Source: Myxococcales bacterium (GTDB lineage: Bacteria > Myxococcota_A > Polyangia > Polyangiales > Polyangiaceae). From it: a stretch of 64,000 nucleotides of DNA. The stretch's first letter is position 1. Each line of letters opens with the position of its first letter. The stretch lies in the NCBI GenBank assembly GCA_016712525.1, contig JADJQX010000001.1:1488001-1552000 (forward strand). The letters are read 5' to 3'. A model generated the notes under the pieces. The model saw nothing but the letters and a program-made list of their open reading frames with translations, was not told the origin of the DNA and made no database searches. Made by a program: the position numbers and the translations under genes. Positions 6,934 through 14,731 of the stretch are shown here, in pieces.

Positions 6934-9219
6934 ATGGTGGAGCCTGTACCGGAATCGACCGCGGCGTTCGTGCCTCCGGAGCGTTTCGACTCGTTCGTCG
7001 TCGAGCGCCAGCTAGGGCGCGGGGGGATGGGGCACGTTTATCTCGGCCGCGAGGAGATGCTCGATCGCAAGGTCGCGCTCAAGTTCATCGCCCAGGCTGC
7101 GCCGACGCCGGCGGCCCGTGCCCGCTTCGTCACGGAGGCGCGGGCCATCGCGAAGCTCGCCCACCCGAACGTCGTCGGCGTGTTTCGCATCGGAGAGGTG
7201 TCCGGTCATCCGTACATCGCGTACGAGCTCGTGCGCGGGCAGAGCCTCGACAAAATCCAGCGGCCCCTCAAGTGGACGAGCGTGCTGCGCATCGCCACCC
7301 AGATCGCTCGTGGTCTCGCGGCCGCCCACCGCGCCGGCGTCGTTCACCGGGACGTGAAGCTCGCGAACGTGATGCTCTCCGACGAGGGCCAGATAAAAAT
7401 CCTCGACTTCGGCCTCGCCAAGCTCGACGACGACCCCCCGAGCGACACGTCGGAGCCCGCAGGAGGCCGATCCGACCAGTCGGGGGCGCGGCACACGACG
7501 GGGCTCACACGCCCCGGGCTCATCGTCGGGACGCCCTCGTACCTCGCGCCCGAGCTGTGGCTCGGAGAGGGTGCGACGCCGCGCTCGGATCTCTACGCGT
7601 TCGGCATCGTGCTCTTCGAGCTGCTCACGGGTGAGGTCCCCGTCTCCAGCGCTGCCACGCGCGAGCTCGCCGAGCGGGTCATCACCACGGACATCGCCCC
7701 GATCCGCTCCCGGTGCCCCGACGTGCCCGAGTCGCTCGCGCGCATCGTCGACGGCTGCACGAAGCGCCACGCGCTCGAGCGGTTCGCGACCGCGGACGAA
7801 GTGAGGGTCGCGCTCGAGGAGATCGAGTCCGTCTTCCTCCCCGCCTCCATGGGCATCGACGCCATCTCCCTCCAGGGAGAGCCCATGACGACCGCGGCCT
7901 CGTTGGCTCGCCTCTCGGAGAGTATGGAGGCCGTAACCAAAGAGATCTACTCGGGAATCTTCGCGCGCCTGCCCGAGGCCCGCGCCCTCTTCCCCGAGGA
8001 CCTCGGGGGCCAGCGCGAGAAGCTCTGGCACGCGCTCCGCCTCGCCGTCGAGGGGCTCCGCGAGCCCGAGAAGCTCGCCCCCGTGCTCCGCGACCTGGGC
8101 CGACGCCACGTGGGCTATGGCGTCGTGCCCGAGCACTACGATCTCCTCGGCGAGGTCTTGCTCGAGGTCCTCGAGCGGCACGACCCCGACCCGTGGACGG
8201 ACGACCTCCGGCGCGCGTGGAAGCGTGCGTACGCGTTCGTCATGGGTGCGATGCGCCGCGGGGCCGACGACGGCGCCACCACCCGTGGTCCTTCGAGGGC
8301 CGTGTCTCCCCTCGCGACGACACCGTCCCCCAAGGACGACAGCGGGCCGCGCTCGCGGCCTTCACGCCCCGAGGGGCTCCGCACGCGCTACGCCAAGAAC
8401 GGCGCGACGAGCCTCGCCTACCAGACGTTCGGCCGCGGGCCGATCGATCTCGTCGTTCTCCCCGGCTGGCTCACGCACGTCGAGATGGCGCACGAGCACC
8501 CGTCGCTCGCCGGTTTCCTCGGGCACTTCGCGCAGACGTGCCGTGTCACGATCTTCGACAAACGCGGCGCGGGCCTCTCGGACCGAGCCGATCGGGTCCT
8601 CACGGTCGAGGACCGCGTCGCCGATCTTCGCGCCGTGCTCGATGCCGCCGGCGTGCACTTGCCGGTGCTCCTCGGGATCGGTGAAGGGGCGTCGGTCGCG
8701 GCCGCCTACGCGATCGCGCATCCGGGCCGAGTCCGCGGCGTCGTGGCCTACGCGGCAACGGCCCGGCTCGTCCGCGAAGGCGGGTACCGCCATGGCCACA
8801 CCGAGGCCCACTTCGAGGAGATCGTCGCGCAGGTCGAGGAGAGCTGGGGCGAGCCGGTCTTCGTCGAGCTCGAGGCCCCGTCGCGCGTCGGGGACGAGAC
8901 CTTCACCGACTGGCTCGGAGCCTACATGCGCATGTCCGCGAGCCCCGGCAGCGCCGTCGCCATGCTCCGCGAGTACGCGGCGATGGACGTGCGCCTCGTG
9001 CTCCCGAGCTTGCTCGCCCCCACCCTCGTCGTGCACCGTAGGGGCGATCTGTTCGTCCCGGTCGAGGCCGGGCGTTTCTTCGCGAGCCTCGTCCCTGGCG
9101 CGACGTTCGTGGAGCTCGAGGGCGAGGATCACCTCCCGTACGTGGGTCACGTGGATGCGGTAAAGGGCACGATCGACAAGTTTCTCCGCGGTCTCATGCC
9201 GACGCGTGAGCTCGGCTGA
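6934..9219 (+). CDS. Ser/Thr protein kinase - globin - alpha/beta-hydrolase-like fusion
   Basis: About 761 residues, no transmembrane segment seen. Residues about 18-300 are a complete Hanks-type kinase: GRGGMGHVY loop (28-36), ATP Lys50, catalytic Asp140 in HRDVKLANVM, DFG at 158-160. Residues about 318-440 read as a bacterial globin: IFARLPEARALFPED, then LGRRHVGYGVVPEHY, with His392 at the proximal (F8) position, then AWKRAYAFVMGAM. Residues about 485-755 are an alpha/beta-hydrolase of the type often fused to cyclases (FDKRGAGLSDR). Its nucleophile elbow reads GIGEG, with Gly583 where Ser is expected, while Asp705 and His733 are present. Inference: haem ligand or redox state controls the kinase, and the hydrolase fold is a binding module. 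ATG 6934 is preceded by an in-frame TTG at 6931; the ribosome-binding site is weak. It converges with the FHA regulator gene. Confidence 0.9.
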   Translation: MVEPVPESTAAFVPPERFDSFVVERQLGRGGMGHVYLGREEMLDRKVALKFIAQAAPTPAARARFVTEARAIAKLAHPNVVGVFRIGEVSGHPYIAYELVRGQSLDKIQRPLKWTSVLRIATQIARGLAAAHRAGVVHRDVKLANVMLSDEGQIKILDFGLAKLDDDPPSDTSEPAGGRSDQSGARHTTGLTRPGLIVGTPSYLAPELWLGEGATPRSDLYAFGIVLFELLTGEVPVSSAATRELAERVITTDIAPIRSRCPDVPESLARIVDGCTKRHALERFATADEVRVALEEIESVFLPASMGIDAISLQGEPMTTAASLARLSESMEAVTKEIYSGIFARLPEARALFPEDLGGQREKLWHALRLAVEGLREPEKLAPVLRDLGRRHVGYGVVPEHYDLLGEVLLEVLERHDPDPWTDDLRRAWKRAYAFVMGAMRRGADDGATTRGPSRAVSPLATTPSPKDDSGPRSRPSRPEGLRTRYAKNGATSLAYQTFGRGPIDLVVLPGWLTHVEMAHEHPSLAGFLGHFAQTCRVTIFDKRGAGLSDRADRVLTVEDRVADLRAVLDAAGVHLPVLLGIGEGASVAAAYAIAHPGRVRGVVAYAATARLVREGGYRHGHTEAHFEEIVAQVEESWGEPVFVELEAPSRVGDETFTDWLGAYMRMSASPGSAVAMLREYAAMDVRLVLPSLLAPTLVVHRRGDLFVPVEAGRFFASLVPGATFVELEGEDHLPYVGHVDAVKGTIDKFLRGLMPTRELG

Positions 9220-9221
9220 TC

Positions 9222-10688
9222 TCACGCCCCCGACGCGCTCGGGTCGCCTTCGTCGTCCTCGATGCCGAAGCGCTTCATGAGCCGATAGAGGGCGAAGCGG
9301 TTCTTGAGCCCGAGGGCGCGGGCCGCGCGTGTCACGTTGCCGCCCGCGTCTCCGAGGGCCGCCCGCACGCGCTCCTCGTCCGGCTCGTCCGTGCTCGCCG
9401 AGGTGGTGGCGCCTTGTGTGCGGAGCTCGGCCTCGACCTCGCGCGTGAGCTCGACGAACGCTCCGCGGCTCGTGGACACGGCCAAAAAGAGCAGGCGCTC
9501 GAGCTCACGCAGGTGGTGGGTGAACGTGTGCCGAAGGAGGCGCTCGACGAGATCCGGATCGAGCCGCGGCTCGGACGTCGTCGGCTCGAAGAAGCGATCG
9601 CGCAGCGCGGGAGTGCCCTCGGCGAGCTTGCGCACGATGTGGCCCACGAGCAGCGGGACGTCCTCCGTGCGCGTCGCGAGGGGCGGAAGCGAGACGCGTG
9701 CCGCCAGGCGCGCGGCGAAGTCGTGCTTGAGGTCCGCGGCGCTTCGGTTCGTCGCGGCGACGAGCCGGAGGTCCGATCGCATCGTGCGCGACTCCCCGAG
9801 CCGCTGGTACTCCCCTCCGGCGTCGAGGACGCGCAGCAAGTGGGCCTGGAGCCTCTCGGGGAGCTCACCGATCTCGTCGAGGAAGAGCGTCGAGCCGTCC
9901 GCCTCACCGACGAGCCCGGGCCTCTCGGGGCTGCCCGCGTTCGGGTACCCCTTGGCCGAGCCGAAGAGCTCGGCGTCGACGAGGCCCTCCGGGAAGGTCG
10001 CCGCGTTGCGCGCGACGAGCGCCTTCGAGGCGCGCTCGGACATCGCGTGGATCGCGCGGGCGGCGAGCTCTTTCCCCGTGCCGCTCTCCCCGAGGACGAG
10101 GACGTGGAGCTTCGACTTCGCGACGAAGGCGAGATCGTCGCGGAGCGCCCACGCGGCCGGAGACTCGCCCACGATCCCGAGCTTGTCGGCTCGGCCGAAC
10201 GGATGCGCTGGGGCGTCGTACGCGCGGAGCTGCGGGAGCGTGAGCGTGCGCCGTGTCACCGCGATGACGAGGGCGTTTCGGAGGGTGATGGTGTCCCCGG
10301 GGCGCACGCGCGCGTCGTTCGTCTCCACGCCGTTGACCTGCATAGTACACCGACCGACGTTCTCGACGACGAGCTCGTCGCCGTCGGGCCGCACGCGGAG
10401 CTGGACCCGCGAAATGCGGCTCCCGCCGAGCGGCTCCCCGGCCGAAGACCGAACGTCGATCCCTGGCGGACGCGCGCGGCGGAACACGAGCCTCGTGGTC
10501 GTCGTGTCGTCGCTCGGGGGCCCTCCACGCCCCATCACCGACTCACGGGTCACGGACGCGATTTCGCCCACACGCGAGGGCTCCTCGAGGCTCCACGCGA
10601 TCACGAACGTCGGCGCGGAACGAGGCGCGTGCGCCCTCGCCTTCACCCAGGGGAGCTCCCCCTCCTGCATCGTGGTCTCGTCGGCCAT
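9222..10688 (-). CDS. FHA-domain AAA+ enhancer-binding-protein-like regulator lacking GAFTGA
   Basis: About 488 residues. The N-terminal region (about 45-150) resembles an FHA phosphothreonine-binding domain (GGSRISRVQLRV, DELVVENVG, NGVETNDARVRPGD). The central AAA+ domain has Walker A GESGTGKE and Walker B LFLDEIGE, and the C-terminus is a Fis-type helix-turn-helix (GNVTRAARALGLKNRFALYR). Where sigma54 activators carry GAFTGA this protein reads GSAKGYPNAG, so classical sigma54 contact is probably lost. FHA suggests it is driven by Ser/Thr phosphorylation; the facing kinase gene, two bases away, is an attractive partner (inference). The start at 10688 (MADETT) was chosen because upstream residues look non-coding; ATG 10748 is an alternative. 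Confidence 0.85.
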   Translation of the reverse strand: MADETTMQEGELPWVKARAHAPRSAPTFVIAWSLEEPSRVGEIASVTRESVMGRGGPPSDDTTTTRLVFRRARPPGIDVRSSAGEPLGGSRISRVQLRVRPDGDELVVENVGRCTMQVNGVETNDARVRPGDTITLRNALVIAVTRRTLTLPQLRAYDAPAHPFGRADKLGIVGESPAAWALRDDLAFVAKSKLHVLVLGESGTGKELAARAIHAMSERASKALVARNAATFPEGLVDAELFGSAKGYPNAGSPERPGLVGEADGSTLFLDEIGELPERLQAHLLRVLDAGGEYQRLGESRTMRSDLRLVAATNRSAADLKHDFAARLAARVSLPPLATRTEDVPLLVGHIVRKLAEGTPALRDRFFEPTTSEPRLDPDLVERLLRHTFTHHLRELERLLFLAVSTSRGAFVELTREVEAELRTQGATTSASTDEPDEERVRAALGDAGGNVTRAARALGLKNRFALYRLMKRFGIEDDEGDPSASGA

Positions 10689-10802
10689 GCCCCGAGCCCC
10701 ATGATACTCGAGGTCGCCACCCGTGGATCGTCTCGCGCGCGCCGCCATCTTCGATACGCTCTCCGCCGTCGGTGCATTCCCTCGTGCGTGAGGACGCAGG
10801 CC

Positions 10803-10925
10803 ATGGTCACAGCTTCGGTCGACTGCGCGAAGGCCGAGAGCAACTTCCCGAACGGGTGCAACCTCACCGATCGCGCCTACTGGGACGCCTACGGCAAGAT
10901 GAACGACCTGGGCTACTGCGGGTAG
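10803..10925 (+). CDS. possible 40-residue ORF or gene remnant
   Basis: ATG 10803 opens a 40-codon frame ending in WDAYGKMNDLGYCG, with three Cys and a composition (Asn, Asp, Tyr, Trp) unlike the Arg/Ala-rich shadows typical of this DNA. There is no clear ribosome-binding site or promoter. It lies in the 281-base gap between the FHA regulator and a lipoprotein gene, and may be the tail of a decayed gene. No function assigned. Confidence 0.25.
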   Translation: MVTASVDCAKAESNFPNGCNLTDRAYWDAYGKMNDLGYCG

Positions 10926-10969
10926 CGCCGAGACCTCGACATGGACGCAACTCGAAGCGCGGACCCGAG

Positions 10970-11539
10970 CTACTGTCCGGCGCAGGTGACGGTCGGGCGG
11001 CCGCCCGTGTCGACGCAGGAGGCGGGTACCGCCGCACATCGCGCCGGTCCGTTAGCCTGCACGCACGCGCACGTCCAGTCTCGCTCGCACGCCTTCGGGT
11101 AGTCCACACACGTGTAGGACGTCGTGCCGCCGTCGACGCCAGAGGCCTGCGCTTGGCAGTACTGCGTACCAGGGCACGTGCTCGTGCCGCACGGCACGAC
11201 CGGACAAGCGCACTGCAGATGGAGCAGCTCCCAGGTGCCCTTCGTCGTGTCACACACGACCTGGGGCACGCAGCATCCGTCGATCTTCTCGCAGCTCTTC
11301 TGGCCGCCGGTGCACGCCGTTCCCACCACGGGCGATGGGACGCATGCGCTCGCGTCGCCGCCTCCCGCGTCGGAGACGGGTAGCGCGTCGGTCCCGCCAT
11401 CCACTGACGCATCGGTCCGGCCATCCACCGATGCGTCGGCTCCGTCGTCCACGTCCGCGATGCTGGAGGTGCCGCATGCGGCGAGCGCGGTGGCGAGCGC
11501 GGTGGCGACGGCGATGGACAGCGCGTAGGGCTTCTTCAT
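10970..11539 (-). CDS. Cys-rich predicted lipoprotein
   Basis: 189 residues. Signal MKKPYALSIAVATALATALA leads into the lipobox LAAC (Cys22), then an Asp/Ala/Gly-rich linker containing DASVDG repeats. The mature domain has about fifteen cysteines (CTGGQKSCEKIDGCC, CACPVVPCGTSTCPGTQYC), a pattern common in myxobacterial surface proteins and probably disulfide-stabilised in the periplasm or on the surface. Function is unknown. A GCGGAGCT ribosome-binding site precedes ATG 11539. It appears to be monocistronic. Confidence 0.75.
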   Translation of the reverse strand: MKKPYALSIAVATALATALAACGTSSIADVDDGADASVDGRTDASVDGGTDALPVSDAGGGDASACVPSPVVGTACTGGQKSCEKIDGCCVPQVVCDTTKGTWELLHLQCACPVVPCGTSTCPGTQYCQAQASGVDGGTTSYTCVDYPKACERDWTCACVQANGPARCAAVPASCVDTGGRPTVTCAGQ

Positions 11540-11660
11540 GATCGGCCGAGCTCCGCAAGAAACGGGCCGACCGAATCGTGGGAAGTTTTAGGTAAGATGT
11601 AATGCCAGGGTGTGCCATCTCTGACGGCGCCGTCGCGCCTCGGGTTGGCAACGACCGTGG

Positions 11661-12104
11661 TCACGCGCGTCGAGGGCGTCTCCGAGGCTCGTCCACACCG
11701 CAGACCGAGGGCGTATCGCCCCCCAGCGACGCCAAGATCGGGCACGGCCCGTCCACGTGACCGCGCGCGATGCGCTCCTCGATCGCGCGTCGCACGCGGC
11801 GAAGGTCCCGCACCTTGTCGTCGATCTCGGCGACCTTCGCGCGGGCGAGCGAGACCACGTCCACGCCGCGTGGGACCTTGCCCCGAGAGAGCGCGAGGAA
11901 CGCGCGGAGCTCCTCGAGGGTGAAACCGAGCGCCTGCGCGCGCTTCACGAAGCGCACGACGACCACGGTCTCCTCCGGGAAGAGCCTGTATCCTGCACGC
12001 GATCGCGATGGCGTCGGCAAGAGCTTCGCGCGCTCGTAGAAGCGAATGGTCGTACGGGGGACGTCGGCGGCGCGGGCGACCTCGAGCATGGTGAGTCGAG
12101 CCAT
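11661..12104 (-). CDS. MerR-family transcriptional regulator
   Basis: 147 residues. N-terminal winged helix-turn-helix with LEVARAADVPRTTIRFYERA and the wing residues RAGYRLF, then a dimerisation coiled coil (residues about 82-118), and a short C-terminus with GPCPIL and SVCGV. The two C-terminal Cys resemble the metal-binding loop of metal-responsive MerR proteins such as ZntR or CadR, but the third (Cys82-like) ligand is not evident, so the inducer is uncertain. It is 32 bases downstream of the membrane-protein gene 12137-12613 and probably co-transcribed from the promoter at 12620-12651, which carries a MerR-type palindrome. Confidence 0.85.
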   Translation of the reverse strand: MARLTMLEVARAADVPRTTIRFYERAKLLPTPSRSRAGYRLFPEETVVVVRFVKRAQALGFTLEELRAFLALSRGKVPRGVDVVSLARAKVAEIDDKVRDLRRVRRAIEERIARGHVDGPCPILASLGGDTPSVCGVDEPRRRPRRA

Positions 12105-12136
12105 GCCCGAGGATCGCAGGTCGTGAGGCGCGTGGC

Positions 12137-12613
12137 TCACGGTTTTCGCACGGCGAGGGCCTGCGTCACGCCGAACGCGAGCTCCAAGAGGAGGAACGGG
12201 ACGAGCAGGGGCGATGCGCCGTTCGCGAGCGCCCATATCTGCCACGCCGAGAAGACGAAACGCCCGACCGTGTCGAGCGCGTGGAGGCGCCGCGCGTGGG
12301 AGCGGAGCCGCAGGTACGACCAGAAGCTCACCACGGTGCCGAAGAACGCGACGAAGAGGAGGTGGGTCGGGGAAAACTCGGGCAGCGTCGGCCCGCCGAG
12401 ACCGAGCGCGCCGTGGATCTTCCGAAACGCCGAGAGCACGAGCGCCGCCGTGATCGGCGTCGCGAAGGGCAGCGTGACGACGAGGTCGTAGAGGGCGCCG
12501 GCACGGAGCACCGCGCGCGCGCGTGGATCCCGAACGATGTCGTCGTCGGGTGAGCCGAGCGCGGAGAGGAACGAGCCGTGGGGAGCGTGCGAAGGAGACG
12601 TGAGCGTGTGCAT
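12137..12613 (-). CDS. four-helix membrane protein (MerR target)
   Basis: 158 residues with four hydrophobic segments: YDLVVTLPFATPITAALVLS, HLLFVAFFGTVVSFWSYL, VGRFVFSAWQIWALANG and LLVPFLLLELAFGVTQAL. The size and topology resemble small DoxX-like or uncharacterised inner-membrane proteins, but I do not see a diagnostic motif. ATG 12613 is the first start downstream of a MerR-type promoter, and the merR gene follows directly, so the protein is presumably induced by the same signal. A role in metal or redox stress is inference only. Confidence 0.7.
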   Translation of the reverse strand: MHTLTSPSHAPHGSFLSALGSPDDDIVRDPRARAVLRAGALYDLVVTLPFATPITAALVLSAFRKIHGALGLGGPTLPEFSPTHLLFVAFFGTVVSFWSYLRLRSHARRLHALDTVGRFVFSAWQIWALANGASPLLVPFLLLELAFGVTQALAVRKP

Positions 12614-12619
12614 ACCCAA

Positions 12620-12651
12620 GTTGTACGGCTTGCACTTAAGTGCAAGGTCAA
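12620..12651 (-). promoter_or_regulatory. MerR-type promoter with 18-bp palindrome
   Basis: Read on the minus strand: -35 TTGACC (12651-12646), then CTTGCACTTAAGTGCAAG, a perfect 18-bp palindrome (12646-12629), then -10 TACAAC (12625-12620). The spacer is 20 bp, the over-long spacing characteristic of promoters that MerR proteins untwist. It sits just upstream of the 12613 start. Confidence 0.75.
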
Positions 12652-12728
12652 GGGCTCCCCTCACATTTTCTCTTCGCCTCCGGGGCCGCTCGATCAAGCG
12701 CTGGGCGCTCGCGGGGAGCAGCTTCACG

Positions 12729-13148
12729 CTACGATCGCGCCACACCCTCGAGCATGCGGCGCGCATCGGCCTCGGCGGGCACACGCATGCGGTACCGCGT
12801 GCCCTTCGCGTCGCGCACCGTGATCGCGTGCGAGAAGACCACGCCCGCGCGTCGCATCGCGATGAGCACGGGGTCGCGGAGCTCTGCGCGGCGGACCAAG
12901 AGGAGCTCGACCAACGTGGTCACGCGCGCCATCATCACCTTGGCGTAGAGGACGCCCGCGACCGCGAGCACGACGCCGAGCACGCCGGCCCCCACGCGCA
13001 TGGCCTCCTCCCCGGGTTTGCCTTGGACGAAGAGCGCGAGCACGAAGAGCAAGACGCCCGACACGCTCATCGCGCCTCCGCCGACCGCGTAGGTCGTGCG
13101 TTGTTCCTTCGCGCACGACCGAATGGTGCTCTCGAGCTCGGTGCTCAT
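12729..13148 (-). CDS. small membrane protein, unknown function
   Basis: 139 residues. Two hydrophobic helices (SVSGVLLFVLALFVQ and VGAGVLGVVLAVAGVLYA) are flanked by a short cytoplasmic N-terminus and a C-terminal domain with paired strands (VVFSHAITVRDAKGTRYRMRV). ATG 13148 has a GAGAGGGAG ribosome-binding site. The family is not recognised. It is separated by about 115 bases from its neighbours on each side. Confidence 0.65.
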   Translation of the reverse strand: MSTELESTIRSCAKEQRTTYAVGGGAMSVSGVLLFVLALFVQGKPGEEAMRVGAGVLGVVLAVAGVLYAKVMMARVTTLVELLLVRRAELRDPVLIAMRRAGVVFSHAITVRDAKGTRYRMRVPAEADARRMLEGVARS

Positions 13149-13265
13149 GCCAATGGTCGCTCCCTCTCAGGAGAACGCCGGACCTCGGCGTCGTCCTCCC
13201 GAGAGTGTCCGCGTTTCTCGGCGCCTTGCCAGTCACCCGAACGGAGGACCGAGCACCGACGCACC

Positions 13266-14081
13266 TCAAGCGACGATGGCGATCGTGGCACTCGGGGCGA
13301 ACGCGGCGCGACGTCTCCAGGCCTCCGCGGCCGGTAGGCCGATCGCCTCGAGGCCGCTCACCACCGCGTGCTCGACCGTTGCGTAGAAGAGCTCCCTCGC
13401 CTCGACGCCCGAGCAGAGACCCACCTCGTCTCCCCCCGGGGGTGCGCGAAAGGCCACGGGGAGGTGCGCGAGCTCGTGGCGCTCGAGGTGCTCGAAGGCG
13501 ACGGGGAGGTAGGCGTGCACGGCCTCGCGCTCGTCCGCGTCGAGCTCGGGGAGCAGCGCCGCGACCGTGCGCCAACCGAAGCGCGCGTGCCTGATCTCGT
13601 CGGCCCAGATGCGGGTGAGCAGCTCACGAAGGGGCCCCTCCGGCATGCGCTCGCGTTCGTCACCGACGAGCGCGACGGCCACGGTCTCGGCCATGCACGA
13701 GATGGAGACGAGGTTTCTCACCGCGGCTGCGCGTGCGGTGGTGTCGGCGTGCTCCGGGAACGGCTCGTCCGGGCCGACGACGGCGCGCGCCTCTCCGCCA
13801 GCGCGAAGCACGACGGCGCCGCACAAAACCCCGTGGTGGCGCTCTTCGGTCGCGAAGCCGAGGCACGTGTCGACGACGTCCGTGGAGCACCCCGCGCGCG
13901 CGAGGACCTTCGCCGTGTGCTCGAACACGGCGCCCGAGCGATACTCGTTCACCATGCGCCCGAGCCACGTGGTGCGCGTCGCGGGAGCGAGCTCCGCGGG
14001 CACCGCGACGCCGAGGGACTCCGCGACGCGCGCGCACGGCGCGGACAGATCGAGCACCCCCCTCGCGGTCGCCGCGCTCAC
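13266..14081 (-). CDS. ferritin-like (diiron-type) protein
   Basis: About 271 residues, predicted mainly helical. It has the spaced carboxylate/histidine pattern of ferritin-like folds: NEYRSGAVFEH, EERHHG, CMAETVAVALVGDE and ADEIRHARFGW. A bound diiron site is plausible but the exact ligand set cannot be confirmed by eye. The start is GTG 14081, which overlaps the upstream lipoprotein stop as GTGA, so the two genes are translationally coupled. Substrate or oxidase activity unknown. Confidence 0.7.
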   Translation of the reverse strand: MSAATARGVLDLSAPCARVAESLGVAVPAELAPATRTTWLGRMVNEYRSGAVFEHTAKVLARAGCSTDVVDTCLGFATEERHHGVLCGAVVLRAGGEARAVVGPDEPFPEHADTTARAAAVRNLVSISCMAETVAVALVGDERERMPEGPLRELLTRIWADEIRHARFGWRTVAALLPELDADEREAVHAYLPVAFEHLERHELAHLPVAFRAPPGGDEVGLCSGVEARELFYATVEHAVVSGLEAIGLPAAEAWRRRAAFAPSATIAIVA

Positions 14082-14608
14082 GCGACCCTCGCGGGCATGG
14101 CGGGCGGAACCGGCGGGCCCCAAGGCGTGCAGGCCGCACCCCAACCGGGAAACTCCACGTGGCAACAGCCCGACGCGCGGAGCACGTCGACCCGAGCATC
14201 CGGGGCCGTGGCGGCCTCGACGCGCTCACAGCACGTCACCAGCGCGGGGTCCTTCGTGATGGGAGGCTCGTTCACGAACCACGGGGCGCCACCGTCGGGG
14301 AAGGCGGCACGGAGCCGTTCGGCGCAGGGGACACTGGTCTCCGTGCCGCTCGTACCCGGAGCCGCAGGGGCCGTCGACGCTGTCGGTACGGGCGCAGGGC
14401 TCCGCTCCGAAGAGGCTTCGGGAATCGTCGCGGGTGCGGAGGGCGCGGCGCCGGACGTGGTCGGCACGGGCGCGGGGCCGTCGTGCTCGGGAGCCACGCG
14501 GCCACCACACCCGACGAGCATGGCCCCGCCGAGCGCGACACGCATGGCGGCCGTGAGGGCCCTGCGCTCGGGCGAGGTCGGATCGGAGAATCGTCGAGAG
14601 AGAGTCAT
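14078..14608 (-). CDS. predicted lipoprotein coupled to ferritin-like protein
   Basis: 176 residues. ATG 14608 has a GGAAGGA ribosome-binding site. The signal peptide MRVALGGAMLVGC gives the lipobox Cys at about residue 34, then a Pro/Ala/Ser/Thr linker and a small C-terminal domain with paired cysteines (TCCERVEAATAPDARVDVL, SGCCHVEFPGWG). The family is not recognised. Its coupling to the ferritin-like gene suggests a shared role. Confidence 0.7.
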   Translation of the reverse strand: MTLSRRFSDPTSPERRALTAAMRVALGGAMLVGCGGRVAPEHDGPAPVPTTSGAAPSAPATIPEASSERSPAPVPTASTAPAAPGTSGTETSVPCAERLRAAFPDGGAPWFVNEPPITKDPALVTCCERVEAATAPDARVDVLRASGCCHVEFPGWGAACTPWGPPVPPAMPARVA

Positions 14609-14731
14609 GGATGGTCCTTCCGAGCCGAGGGACGACGAGGGCTCGTCACGGCTCTCGATCCGTGTACGGCGCAAACAGCCCTCGGACCATCCGTATGATC
14701 TGCACCTTATTGTATCGACGAGACGCTATAA

